DNA from: Nitrosopelagicus sp. REDSEA-S31_B2
GTDB taxonomy: Archaea > Thermoproteota > Nitrososphaeria > Nitrososphaerales > Nitrosopumilaceae
Direction of reading: 5' to 3'
Length of the DNA: 42,536 nucleotides
NCBI GenBank assembly: GCA_001627235.1
Contig: LUPB01000007.1
Span: forward strand, 1-42,536
A program made the position numbers and the translations under genes. Below the pieces are notes generated by a model. It saw only the letters and a program-made list of their open reading frames with translations, was not told where the DNA came from and made no database searches. Below, piece by piece: positions 24,202 to 33,301 of this stretch. The first letter of the stretch is position 1, and each line of letters begins with the position of its first letter.

Positions 24202-25437
24202 ATGTTATCAGTCATACTTACTGAATTAGGAATTGCTGTCTTTGAAGAAGAAAAATGTATCAAAACATTTCCATTTTCAGAACCAGCAGAAGATTACGTA
24301 TTTGTAAAGAAAGGTAAATCCAGACTAAGTGAATTGACTAGATTCCTGCAAGAAAAAGACATCGATGTTCTTGTAAATGATTTAGGATTACAGGATCATC
24401 TCAAGAAAAAATCTATAGAATCACAATTAATGAACGAAGTCAAATTAGAAGATATTCAATTAACTAAACCACAGATTTTAGTTGATGCAGGTTTAGCAGA
24501 AAGTCATGATGATGCAATTCAGAAATTAAGAGAATTTGCAATTAATTTATCATCATCAAAAGTAACAGAAGTTTCATCTAGTCCAGATCTACATATTGTT
24601 CAAAGTATCAATACACTGGATGATACTGATAAAATAATCAATGGAATGAGTTCAAGATTAAGAGAATGGTATGGATTACATTTTCCTGAACTAGACAATA
24701 TTATAGATAGTATTAACGGATATGCACAAATTGTTGTTGCAGGGAAAAGAGAGAATATTACAGATGACGTATTTGTGAATGCAGGATTTCCAGACTCGAA
24801 GGTACAAATGCTATCGCTTGTAAAAGAGAAGAGTAGAGGAGGAGATATTACAGAAAAAAATCTTCAGATTGTACAAAATCTTGCTAAGAATATTTTAGAA
24901 TTATTTGATTTAAGAAATGAATTAGAAAAACAAGTGGATGAACAAATGAGCGATATTGCTCCAAACCTTTCTGCAGTTTTAGGTACAACAGTTGGTGCAA
25001 GAATTTTGGCAAAAGCAGGAAGTTTGCAAAAAATGGCAACAATGCCTGCAAGTACAATTCAAGTTTTAGGAGCAGAAAAAGCATTATTCCGTGCACTAAA
25101 GACAGGTTCTAATCCACCAAAACATGGATTACTTTTCCAACATGCAGTTGTCCATGCAGCCCCAAGATGGCAGAGAGGAAAAATTGCAAGAGCCATAGCA
25201 GCAAAAGCGGCAATAGCTTCAAGAGTAGATGTTCATGGAGGTGGATTAAACAGCACATTACTAGACAAATTAAATATCAGAGTCAAGGAAATCGAAGAAA
25301 AATATTCTAAACCAGTGAAAAAACCTCAACCACAAGGACAACAAAGAGGAAATTTCCATAAGAGCAAAGAATCTAAGCAAAAGAGAAGAGCTGATAGATT
25401 CAAGAACAGAAAGCGAAAGAATTTTGGAAGAAGATAG
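24202..25437 (+). CDS. nop5: Nop5/Nop56-58 box C/D RNP scaffold
   Basis: This 411-aa protein holds L7Ae, guide RNA and fibrillarin together in box C/D particles that place 2'-O-methyl groups on rRNA and tRNA. The NOP domain is clear: AVLGTTVGARILAKAGSLQKMATMPASTIQVLGAEKALF (from about 256) and GLLFQHAVVHAAPRWQRGKIARAIAAKAA. A coiled-coil precedes it. The Lys/Arg-rich tail (from about 370) is a usual low-complexity end. Its stop overlaps fibrillarin by 14 bp. Confidence 0.96.
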   Translation: MLSVILTELGIAVFEEEKCIKTFPFSEPAEDYVFVKKGKSRLSELTRFLQEKDIDVLVNDLGLQDHLKKKSIESQLMNEVKLEDIQLTKPQILVDAGLAESHDDAIQKLREFAINLSSSKVTEVSSSPDLHIVQSINTLDDTDKIINGMSSRLREWYGLHFPELDNIIDSINGYAQIVVAGKRENITDDVFVNAGFPDSKVQMLSLVKEKSRGGDITEKNLQIVQNLAKNILELFDLRNELEKQVDEQMSDIAPNLSAVLGTTVGARILAKAGSLQKMATMPASTIQVLGAEKALFRALKTGSNPPKHGLLFQHAVVHAAPRWQRGKIARAIAAKAAIASRVDVHGGGLNSTLLDKLNIRVKEIEEKYSKPVKKPQPQGQQRGNFHKSKESKQKRRADRFKNRKRKNFGRR

Positions 25438-26095
25438 AAACTATTTTTGGTTTGAACTAGATGGAGAGAAAAAGCTCTTTACTGAAAACCTTTCTCCAGG
25501 AAAACAGGTTTACAAAGAAAAATTACTCAATAAAAAAGGCATAGAATATAGAAATTGGGAACCATTTAGAAGTAAATTGGCGGCATGCATAATGAATGGA
25601 TTAGAAGAATTTCCATTCAGAGAAAAATCAAGTGTTTTGTATTTAGGAGTGTCTACAGGAACAACAATTAGCCATATTTCAGACATAGTAGGTCCAAAAG
25701 GAATGATTTTTGGAGTTGAGCATTCAAGTAGAGTTGCAAGAGATTTTCTTGACAGAGTTGCAGTTTACAGAAAAAATATTGTGCCAATAATTCAAGATGC
25801 AAAGAAACCCGATGAGTATTTTTCAGTGTTCAGTAAAGTCGATGTAGTTTATGTAGATATTGCACAACCCGATCAAACAAAAATTGCTATTGCAAATTGT
25901 AAAATGTATCTTAAAAAAAAAGGGATCTTGTTTTTAGTAATTAAAACAAGAAGTATAGATGTAACAAAAGAACCGAACAGAATAATTGATGAAGAGATAC
26001 AAAAACTACAAACTAATTTTGAGATTCTTCAAAGAATTGATTTAAAACCATTTGATAAAGATCATGCAATGATCATTGCAAGATCAATTGACTGA
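25424..26095 (+). CDS. flpA: Fibrillarin-like rRNA/tRNA 2'-O-methyltransferase
   Basis: This 223-aa enzyme is the catalytic subunit of box C/D particles. The SAM-binding region VLYLGVSTGTTISHISDIVGPKG (about 66-88) and GVEHSSRVARDF are typical, with the substrate-site Asp in VYVDIAQPDQ. The first codon is a TTG within the end of nop5, and no suitable in-frame ATG lies nearby. The RNP partner is therefore translated in tandem. Confidence 0.95.
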   Translation: MEEDRNYFWFELDGEKKLFTENLSPGKQVYKEKLLNKKGIEYRNWEPFRSKLAACIMNGLEEFPFREKSSVLYLGVSTGTTISHISDIVGPKGMIFGVEHSSRVARDFLDRVAVYRKNIVPIIQDAKKPDEYFSVFSKVDVVYVDIAQPDQTKIAIANCKMYLKKKGILFLVIKTRSIDVTKEPNRIIDEEIQKLQTNFEILQRIDLKPFDKDHAMIIARSID

Positions 26096-26707
26096 ACCAA
26101 TTATTTTTTGTACAGGTTTCCAACTTTTACGTATTGATGATGGAAGTGGTTTTTTTGAAGAAACAATTTTTTTAACATAGTTAACACTTTTTTTATCTGA
26201 AGGATATCCACTTCCAAGATTTGAAATCTTGTTTAGGCGATTTATAGAACGATCTCGTGACACTTTGGCTATAATTGAAGCAGCTGAAACTACAACAAAT
26301 CTGGAATCAGCATAATGATAGGATTTTACCTTTGATTTTCCAGATAAATCAGATATTTCACGACCAAATCTACTAGCATTTACATCGCATGAATCAACAT
26401 ATGATAATTGTGGTTTTAGATTTCTTATTACCTCAGCCATTTTTTTGGCTTCCAAATGATTCAGATTGTGTTCAAAAACGAATTTGTCAATAGTTTTTGG
26501 AGGAATTCGAACAACATGATAATCATCAACAATTTTTATGATTTCTTTGTAAAGTTGTTCACGTTTTTTTGGAGATAGTTTTTTTGAATCACGGACACCA
26601 AGTTTACGTAATTTACTGATATTTTTCTTATCGATACTAATTCCTGCTATAACCAGAGGTCCAATCATAGAACCTCTTCCTGCATCATCAACACCGCATA
26701 TTTTCAC
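26084..26707 (-). CDS. rnhB: Ribonuclease HII
   Basis: This 207-aa enzyme cuts RNA in RNA-DNA hybrids and at single ribonucleotides in DNA. The N-terminal GVDDAGRGSMIGPLVIAG shows the family DD(E)xGRG site with Asp at the usual Glu place, and VRDSKKLSPKKRE carries a catalytic Asp. YVDSCDVN and YADSRFVVVSAASIIAKVSRD supply the other acidic residues. Its 3' end overlaps flpA by 12 bp in convergent orientation. Confidence 0.93.
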   Translation of the reverse strand: MKICGVDDAGRGSMIGPLVIAGISIDKKNISKLRKLGVRDSKKLSPKKREQLYKEIIKIVDDYHVVRIPPKTIDKFVFEHNLNHLEAKKMAEVIRNLKPQLSYVDSCDVNASRFGREISDLSGKSKVKSYHYADSRFVVVSAASIIAKVSRDRSINRLNKISNLGSGYPSDKKSVNYVKKIVSSKKPLPSSIRKSWKPVQKIIGSVN

Positions 26708-26767
26708 AAATTTTGACTTGTATACACGTATTAGAATATAGGGGATTTACTTTCATAGACGACAAGA

Positions 26768-27907
26768 ATGAATGAAGAGATTACAGAGATAATGGAAGGT
26801 AGTACAAAGTTGTTAGTTCCAAAAGGTTCTATGACAGAAAGAGTTCCTCCAAAAGAACCGGCATTTTTCAATCCAAGAGCAAGTTTGAGTAGGGATCTAT
26901 CAATAATTGCATGTTCAGCGTTTTGGAAAAGTTTTGAGTTTCCAAAAATTTTCTTTGATGGACTATCAGGATTAGGAGCAAGAGGACTCAGAGTTGCAAA
27001 TGAAGTGAAAGATGTTGAGAAGGTAATCATAAATGATGTGAATGCAGATGCGCTTGAAATTGCATCAGAATCAGCAAAAATAAACAATTTAGAAAATTTT
27101 GAAATTTCCGAAGATGAGACATGTAGATTTCTTAGTTCACATTCCAAAAAGAATTCAAGAGCATCAATTGTAGATATAGATCCATTTGGTTCACCATCCA
27201 GATACATTGATTGTGCAATTAGAGCTACAATGCATGGAGGTATGTTAGCATTAACTGCAACAGATTTGCAAGTATTACACGGATTATTCAATAAAGCTGC
27301 AAAGAGAAGATATTATGGAACTCCAATAAAGACCGAGTTTAGTAATGAAATTGCTATTAGATTGATTATAGGATGCGTAAGTTTTGTTGCAGGTAGATTA
27401 GATATTTCATTTCAGCCATTGTTTGTTGATCATGATATGCATTATTACAGAACATATCTAAAAATTCTAAACACTCCAGACCAGGAAGAAAATATTGGAT
27501 ACATTATATTTTGTAGAAATTGTAAAGACCGCTATTCACATACTTCAAGACTAACAAAATGTCGAAAATGTAATCATGAAACAGAAATTGCAGGTCCACT
27601 ATGGATAGGAAAACTTTTTGAAAAAGAGTTTGTGAGTCAGATGAAAAATATTAGAAAAGAATTGACAGTGCATAAAAGATGTGAGAGAATTCTTGACAGA
27701 TCAGAGGAAGAAGCAGATATGCCAGCTACATATTATACATTAGATGAAATTGCATCAAAGATGAATTCTGCACCGTTAAAGCTAAGTGATGCGATTAGTA
27801 AAATAACATCAAGTGGATTCAAAGCATCTACAACATCATTGAACCCATCAGGATTTCGAACAGATTGTGAAATTGATGAAATAATTAAGATTTTTTCAGC
27901 TAAGTAG
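26768..27907 (+). CDS. trm1: tRNA (guanine26-N2)-dimethyltransferase Trm1
   Basis: This 379-aa enzyme dimethylates G26 of tRNAs. FFDGLSGLGARGLRVANEV (about 59-77) is the SAM motif, and VDIDPFGSPSRYIDCA holds the catalytic DPFGSP motif of Trm1. A zinc-binding set follows: CRNCKDRY and CRKCNH. Starts with ATG at 26768, 60 bp from the divergent rnhB. The 3' end overlaps the next convergent gene by 8 bp. Confidence 0.95.
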   Translation: MNEEITEIMEGSTKLLVPKGSMTERVPPKEPAFFNPRASLSRDLSIIACSAFWKSFEFPKIFFDGLSGLGARGLRVANEVKDVEKVIINDVNADALEIASESAKINNLENFEISEDETCRFLSSHSKKNSRASIVDIDPFGSPSRYIDCAIRATMHGGMLALTATDLQVLHGLFNKAAKRRYYGTPIKTEFSNEIAIRLIIGCVSFVAGRLDISFQPLFVDHDMHYYRTYLKILNTPDQEENIGYIIFCRNCKDRYSHTSRLTKCRKCNHETEIAGPLWIGKLFEKEFVSQMKNIRKELTVHKRCERILDRSEEEADMPATYYTLDEIASKMNSAPLKLSDAISKITSSGFKASTTSLNPSGFRTDCEIDEIIKIFSAK

Positions 27908-28334
27908 ATTCTGGTTGAGTGTTTTTTGATAGTCCATTTTTTATAATTTCAAGAGCCTCAGTGGTTCTTTCAGGTTTGGGCAATTGTATCATGAAAATTT
28001 TTTCTGGATGGTCAACAGAGGCAATTGCAAGCATAGTAGTCTCAGCAAGTGATTCAAAAAACTCAACATTGTCATTTGCATTAACTAGAATTTTTTCATT
28101 GATTCCACCATGAGAGAATGTTAAGAGCATTTCAACAAAAACATGGCCTAAACCATCTTGTAAGATATTCAAATTGGTATCCACAGACAGAGGTTTGCCA
28201 GATACCTTACTTAGCATGTCATCAAATTTTCGTCCTTCAAATCCAATACATGGAACTCGTTTACCTTCAAAATCTTCCACAGACAAATCCTTGTGAGATT
28301 TGTTTAGCAATTCATCTAGCTCATTGCTTGCCAA
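27900..28334 (-). CDS. Hypothetical protein (144 aa) coupled to the antiporter gene
   Basis: This soluble-looking 144-aa protein has no cysteine cluster beyond one Cys in VPCIGFEG and no membrane helix. Alternating strand/helix blocks (HVFVEMLLTFSHGG, LAIASVDHPEKIFMIQLP) suggest a small alpha/beta fold. Its start overlaps the antiporter stop by 14 bp, so translation is probably coupled and it may regulate or bind the transporter. I do not recognise a family. Confidence 0.55.
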   Translation of the reverse strand: MASNELDELLNKSHKDLSVEDFEGKRVPCIGFEGRKFDDMLSKVSGKPLSVDTNLNILQDGLGHVFVEMLLTFSHGGINEKILVNANDNVEFFESLAETTMLAIASVDHPEKIFMIQLPKPERTTEALEIIKNGLSKNTQPEST

Positions 28335-29658
28335 CGTCTTTCCTCGTTAGTTTTGGAACCACGTAGTCACTTGCTTTTACCAAAAATGGCGTGATAAATG
28401 CAGTTATGATAGAAATTATTCCTATCAAAGGGAACAAAAATGCGCTAACAACTCCAGCATCCACACCAACTTTGATTATAACAATAGAGAATTCCCCTCT
28501 TGGGGCACCAAGAGTGAATGCTGAACGAAGTGATTTTCCTCGCGGTTGACGCATTAGTATATTTCCCAACATATTTCCTCCAAACTTCATTCCCATTGCA
28601 ATTCCAATTAAAGCGAGAGCTATGAAAATATAATTTTCTAATTGACTTACATCCATCAATGCGCCAACAGATACAAAGAAGATTGCAACAAACATGTCTT
28701 TAATCGGACTGGATAATATTTTTGAAACTTCTGCAGATTTTGATTCAGCAACAAGGACACCTGCAAGAAATGCACCTATTGCCACAGATAGGCCTACAAC
28801 ATTAGCCAGTAAAGCGTAACCAAAGCATACACCTAAAACACTAAGTAATAGAATTTCTCGATTCTCAGCACTTGCAACTTTATCTATTAATTTTGGTACC
28901 GTGCGTATACCAACCGTAAATGTACCTACAATCAAAATAGTGGCAACTACTACTACTGTAACTGCACCCTCAATGGAAACAGTGCCTGCTAATGCAATTG
29001 ATTCCAATGATGCAATTAGAATTACGGCTATAACGTCCTCAACAATTAAGATTCCTAATACAAGAATGGAAGATTCTTTTTTGATTTTTCCCGCTTCTTC
29101 TAAAACTTTGACGATGATTGCAGTACTGCTAATTGATAATGCCGCAGCTAGGAACAAGGAATCCATGAATCCAATTCCAAGCATTCCACAAACATAGAAC
29201 ACAGCAATTAATGTTAAGAAGAGACCTAAACTTCCTACACCAATAGCTACTTTTCCAATAGAACGGATTTTTGCAAATGGAAATTCTATTCCTATTACAA
29301 ATAATAGTAAAATTACTCCAATTTCTGCAAAGACGTTTAGTGCAGCAATATCAGAGAGTATACCTATTGAAGCACCACCATGATCACCAGACCCAGTTTC
29401 AGGAAGGAATGATGTCCAGATTGGCGATAATGGTCCAATCAACATTCCTGCAAAAAGATATCCAATGATTAGCGGTTGTCGAATCTTAAAGAATGCTAGA
29501 GTAACTATTCCTGCAAGAATCATTATGACTGCCAAATCAGTAACAAAGTTGTCATGAGGCATCTGTAATGGATTAATTTTATCAAGTAAAGTCCAGATAC
29601 CTCCTTCTATGGCACTTTCACTTTCTCCAGTACCCAACTGAAGGAAAAAATTCTGCAT
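28321..29658 (-). CDS. Cation:proton antiporter, CPA2 (Kef/NapA) family
   Basis: This 445-aa membrane protein has about 12-13 hydrophobic helices and should exchange Na+ or K+ for H+. Family features include QPLIIGYLFAGMLIGP, GIEFPFAKIRSIGK, the central SSTAIIVKVLEE and GAFLAGVLVAES. No cytoplasmic TrkA-N domain is attached, unlike KefB/C. The extracellular-looking N-terminal 25 residues have no signal peptide. It is followed by the overlapping 144-aa gene. The ion cannot be deduced. Confidence 0.88.
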   Translation of the reverse strand: MQNFFLQLGTGESESAIEGGIWTLLDKINPLQMPHDNFVTDLAVIMILAGIVTLAFFKIRQPLIIGYLFAGMLIGPLSPIWTSFLPETGSGDHGGASIGILSDIAALNVFAEIGVILLLFVIGIEFPFAKIRSIGKVAIGVGSLGLFLTLIAVFYVCGMLGIGFMDSLFLAAALSISSTAIIVKVLEEAGKIKKESSILVLGILIVEDVIAVILIASLESIALAGTVSIEGAVTVVVVATILIVGTFTVGIRTVPKLIDKVASAENREILLLSVLGVCFGYALLANVVGLSVAIGAFLAGVLVAESKSAEVSKILSSPIKDMFVAIFFVSVGALMDVSQLENYIFIALALIGIAMGMKFGGNMLGNILMRQPRGKSLRSAFTLGAPRGEFSIVIIKVGVDAGVVSAFLFPLIGIISIITAFITPFLVKASDYVVPKLTRKDVGKQ

Positions 29659-29821
29659 CTATACACTATGTACTAGTTTACTTAAAACAATTTTCTGGAT
29701 ACGGCTTTATTTTAACAAAATTTTCACTATAATATCTGGGATGATGATCAGAGTGTCGGATTCATGAAGAAATAAGCTCTGGGGTATCTGACCAGAAATG
29801 GTTATTTTAGTAGAACCTTTG

Positions 29822-29848
29822 TTATATATGGTACGGTACTATACGGTA
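29822..29848 (+). promoter_or_regulatory. Promoter of the zinc-finger microprotein with two TACGGTA repeats
   Basis: TTATATATG (29822-29830) lies 23-31 nt before the ATG at 29853, consistent with a TATA box. TACGGTA occurs at 29832-29838 and 29842-29848, exactly 10 bp apart, one helical turn. The same heptamer is in the radA promoter. Confidence 0.4.
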
Positions 29849-29852
29849 ATAC

Positions 29853-29960
29853 ATGATACAATGTGAATATTGTAACAAAGGCTTTATCGAAAGCCAAAAT
29901 GGATTAGCTGAAAAGACATTTCATCAGTTATTGCATGACCCGGAGATTATCAACAAGTAA
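29853..29960 (+). CDS. C2H2-type zinc-finger microprotein (35 aa), not in the ORF track
   Basis: ATG at 29853 opens a 35-codon frame ending in TAA at 29958-29960. The protein has CEYC near its start and HQLLH near its end, which is CxxC and HxxxH separated by 16 residues (classical fingers have about 12). An aromatic Phe (KTF) precedes the His pair as in C2H2 fingers. A TATA-like box is correctly spaced and the next gene starts 63 bp later. Small C2H2 proteins occur in Thaumarchaeota. It may be a DNA- or protein-binding regulator. The rest of 29659-30023 holds nothing else I can recognise. Confidence 0.6.
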   Translation: MIQCEYCNKGFIESQNGLAEKTFHQLLHDPEIINK

Positions 29961-30023
29961 TCCCGCACGTTTTTCTTTTTTTATACTCCACTTTTTAAAC
30001 CAGCAATGTAATTTCAGATTGTC

Positions 30024-31235
30024 ATGGTTGATAAAAAACGGGCAAAAAAACAACCAAACAAAACAAAGAGAGACCCAAATCCAACACAGTTATTCAATAA
30101 AGTAAATTCTGTTTCAGAATCAACAAAAGCATTATCAAAAGAGATCAAAGGAATGGCAAGGATCTTCAAAGAAAATCAAAAGATTTTGGTATCAATGAGC
30201 AGTATGATGGAGTCATTGAACGCAGCAATGGCACAAATGCAAAAACAGGCAAAGCAGATAGACATTATCGAGGAAGATACACAGAGATTATTTACAGGAT
30301 TGAATCAGGTAAAGGTTCATGAGAAGTTTATAACAAAATTGAACAGTCAAACAGAGCAATTAGATAAGAAAATTTCTAAAATTAGTGCAAAACAAGATGC
30401 AATGCCAAAAACTAGCGATATTATGAAGACAATTTCAGAGAGCAAACAATCAATTAAAAATAATTCAGAAATGATCATGAAAATTGCAAATAGGGTTGAT
30501 GAAGTAAAGGACAAGATTAATGAAAAACCAGGCAAAGGACAGAATGATATTACAAAACAGATAGAAGAACTAAGAGAAAATATCAAATCAATAAGCAGTA
30601 GAACAGGCGATATAGGAAAGGATATGTCAAATCTCAAAAATGAGATTGGTGGTTTGGTATCAAGTCCAAAAATTTCATCTTTGATAGGAGATGGAATGAA
30701 GACATTCAAATCAGAAATTGAGGAGAAGATATCAAATATTTCAAATATGATTAACCGTTCAGATCAATTAGCCTCAGAATTTCATCAAAAAACAGACAAA
30801 GTTATTCATGAATTACAAGGAGTAAAAGGAGTAACAAACAAGGCGTCAGATGATGCGTCAAAAGAAGTTATGGCAATTTTGAAACTAAACGAATATCAAT
30901 CAAGCATAAGAATGCAAGCAGAATCAAAATATGGAGATATAAAAGATGTTGAGAAGATGGCCATGCAGACAACAGAATTGATCAATTTGTTTGATAAGCT
31001 GTCAATTGAGACTGAAGATAAGATTCCGTTACCACATGAAGTAAGACGATGGGCAGTAGGCAAGATTTTTGATTGTGCAGATAGATGGGAACTAAGATTT
31101 TCAGAAGTGTTTGGCATATTGATAGACAACTTGGGAAGAGATTTGTTAAAAGAAGCAATTAGAATTCCTCAAGTTAGAGATATTTTTGGAATTCGTGCAG
31201 TTGATGAAATTAGAAATGAATTAAATATTTCTTAG
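30024..31235 (+). CDS. Long coiled-coil protein with conserved C-terminal domain, unknown function
   Basis: This 403-aa protein starts with a basic tail (KKRAKKQPNKTKRDPNPTQ), then a long Lys/Glu/Ser/Ile-rich segment (about 30-290) with heptad-like periodicity and many methionines (MSSMMESLNAAMAQMQKQ). A compact C-terminal part (about 305-403, EVRRWAVGKIFDCADRWELRFSEVFGILIDNLGRDLLKEAIRIPQVRDIFG) looks globular. There is no membrane helix or signal peptide. A structural or chromosome/cell-division role is possible but unproven. It converges on the glycosyltransferase gene with a 4-bp overlap. Confidence 0.65.
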   Translation: MVDKKRAKKQPNKTKRDPNPTQLFNKVNSVSESTKALSKEIKGMARIFKENQKILVSMSSMMESLNAAMAQMQKQAKQIDIIEEDTQRLFTGLNQVKVHEKFITKLNSQTEQLDKKISKISAKQDAMPKTSDIMKTISESKQSIKNNSEMIMKIANRVDEVKDKINEKPGKGQNDITKQIEELRENIKSISSRTGDIGKDMSNLKNEIGGLVSSPKISSLIGDGMKTFKSEIEEKISNISNMINRSDQLASEFHQKTDKVIHELQGVKGVTNKASDDASKEVMAILKLNEYQSSIRMQAESKYGDIKDVEKMAMQTTELINLFDKLSIETEDKIPLPHEVRRWAVGKIFDCADRWELRFSEVFGILIDNLGRDLLKEAIRIPQVRDIFGIRAVDEIRNELNIS

Positions 31236-33250
31236 ACATCTTGTGAGACATCATATTCTTGCATTTTTTGTTTCTTTTTATTGAGAACAGCAAATATTCC
31301 TAGAATTGCTGCAATCCAAATAGAACTGAAAATTATATTTGAGAAACTGACATACATGTAAGGAATAGCATCAGCAATATTTTCTTGAATTAATACAGCA
31401 CGGCTGTTAATATCTAACATTCCAGTATGGTATGCGGCGCTATCAGTTGGAACTGCTGCAATTTTTTCTGCGCTAATCAACATTGTATCTAGATCAGCTT
31501 GAATTCTTACAAAGTTAGTTGAATCAGTTGGAAATATCCATACAGGATTACCAGTTTCAGGAAGATTTGCCTTAATGGAATTAATGTCAGCAATGATAGT
31601 TTGAGGATCTGATGTTGCAACAATTCTATCTAAGAAACCAACTGATTGATCAAGTGGATAGACATCATTTGCATAACCAGTAAATGCCATGTATGCACCA
31701 ATTACAATAATTGCAAATATTCCTCCAAGTGCAAGTTTATAGAAATTATTAGCCATTTTTTCTTCCTTTGTTATTTTATGCTTTGTAGATTGTGGTCTTT
31801 TATATCTTGTATGAGAGAAACTTAGCCACGCAATGTAAAAGAATCCAACTGCTTGTAAAGCAATTATAGGCACAAATATTGGATTATTGGAAAATATTGC
31901 AATGAAAATTCCTAGTATTCCATATACAGCAAAGAACATTTCCAACAAAGTGGTCTTTGAGAATGGTAGATTGTATGCTTTATCTCTCCAGTCATCATCA
32001 TTTTTAACGATTCCATATTTTGGAGTTCTAAGAAATTCATTCTTTTTCCCAAATACACCATCAAAGACTGCTACCGTATTATTTACAGACATTCCAATGG
32101 AATAAACAAGAAGGTATGGCAACGCTTTCGCTTTTGCTTTCCAATCATTTTTGTACATTTTATGAATAACAAGAAGGTATGCGCCAGGTCCCATAGCAAG
32201 ATATGTTGCTAGTGTTAACGCAGGCAGAAAACTGACAATGTAAAGATTAACTTCAGACGCAAGAAGTATTGGAAGTGTGATGAACTGTATGAGCATCAAT
32301 GGGAAGACTATGTGTCTAGTAAGTTGAATAAATGCTTGTAATTTGGTATCAAAAGCTATTTTTCTTTTAACTAGAATATCTCCAAGAAGTTTTACCGCAC
32401 ATTGTATAGATCCTTTAGCCCAACGGAATTGTTGTCTTTTTGCACCATTCATTTGAACAGGAAGTTCAGCATCTACTACAATATCAGGTAAGAAAAGACA
32501 TTTCCAACCTTTCATTTGAGCCCTATAACTCAGATCCAAATCTTCAACAAGTGTAGCAGTATGCCAACCACCTGCATCATCAATACACTCTTTTCTCCAG
32601 ATACCAGCAGTGCCATTAAAATTCATGAAAAGTTTAGAGTTGCTTTTTGCTTTTTGTTCTACCAAGAAATGAAAATCAAGATTTAGAGCTTGAGCCTGTG
32701 TTAGAGCAGAATAGTTTTCATTGATATGTCCCCATCTACATTGAACTAAACCTATATTTGATTTTGCAAAATGAGGCATTGCCTTTTTCAAATACCAATT
32801 TGGAGGAATAAAGTCAGCATCAAAAATTGCAACAAATTCACTATCAGTAGATTTCATTGCATGTTTTAGAGCACCAGCTTTGTATCCATTTCTTGTTCCT
32901 CTACGAATATGTTGAATATCAAATCCTAAATTTTGGTATTTTTTTACAGTGTTTGACATTGTTGTAACGGTATCATCATCTGAATCATCTAAAACCATAA
33001 TTCGCATCTTATCTTTTGGATAATCCTGTTGACATACAGCATCAACTAATCTTGTTGCAACGTATTTTTCATTGTAAATTGGAAGTTGGATTGTGATAGT
33101 TGGTTCGCCTACCTCAACAACAGAATTTTTGTCTTTTCTGTGACTGGATAGAAATGCCAAATAATAGAAATTACAGGTATAACCAATAATCAGGATTGCA
33201 CAAAATATGAAGATTTGAAATACAAATTGAGTGAACGGATTACCTTCCAA
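31232..33250 (-). CDS. Membrane glycosyltransferase, family GT2 (cellulose-synthase-like)
   Basis: This 672-aa protein has an N-terminal helix (about 9-34), a cytoplasmic GT2 domain (50-290) and at least six more helices. IQLPIYNE begins the fold, FDADF (143-147) is the metal-binding DxD, EDLDLSYR (236-243) holds the catalytic Asp and QQFRW (273-277) is the QxxRW motif of processive enzymes such as cellulose and hyaluronan synthases. A C-terminal extracellular loop (about 525-640) lies between the last two helices and may meet exported polymer. It could make surface or capsule polysaccharide; the sugar donor is unknown. Confidence 0.88.
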   Translation of the reverse strand: MEGNPFTQFVFQIFIFCAILIIGYTCNFYYLAFLSSHRKDKNSVVEVGEPTITIQLPIYNEKYVATRLVDAVCQQDYPKDKMRIMVLDDSDDDTVTTMSNTVKKYQNLGFDIQHIRRGTRNGYKAGALKHAMKSTDSEFVAIFDADFIPPNWYLKKAMPHFAKSNIGLVQCRWGHINENYSALTQAQALNLDFHFLVEQKAKSNSKLFMNFNGTAGIWRKECIDDAGGWHTATLVEDLDLSYRAQMKGWKCLFLPDIVVDAELPVQMNGAKRQQFRWAKGSIQCAVKLLGDILVKRKIAFDTKLQAFIQLTRHIVFPLMLIQFITLPILLASEVNLYIVSFLPALTLATYLAMGPGAYLLVIHKMYKNDWKAKAKALPYLLVYSIGMSVNNTVAVFDGVFGKKNEFLRTPKYGIVKNDDDWRDKAYNLPFSKTTLLEMFFAVYGILGIFIAIFSNNPIFVPIIALQAVGFFYIAWLSFSHTRYKRPQSTKHKITKEEKMANNFYKLALGGIFAIIVIGAYMAFTGYANDVYPLDQSVGFLDRIVATSDPQTIIADINSIKANLPETGNPVWIFPTDSTNFVRIQADLDTMLISAEKIAAVPTDSAAYHTGMLDINSRAVLIQENIADAIPYMYVSFSNIIFSSIWIAAILGIFAVLNKKKQKMQEYDVSQDV

Positions 33251-33301
33251 TATCTATCACTTTAGAATTTGTACGGTGGTATATATCTGAAATCAGAGAT
33301 A

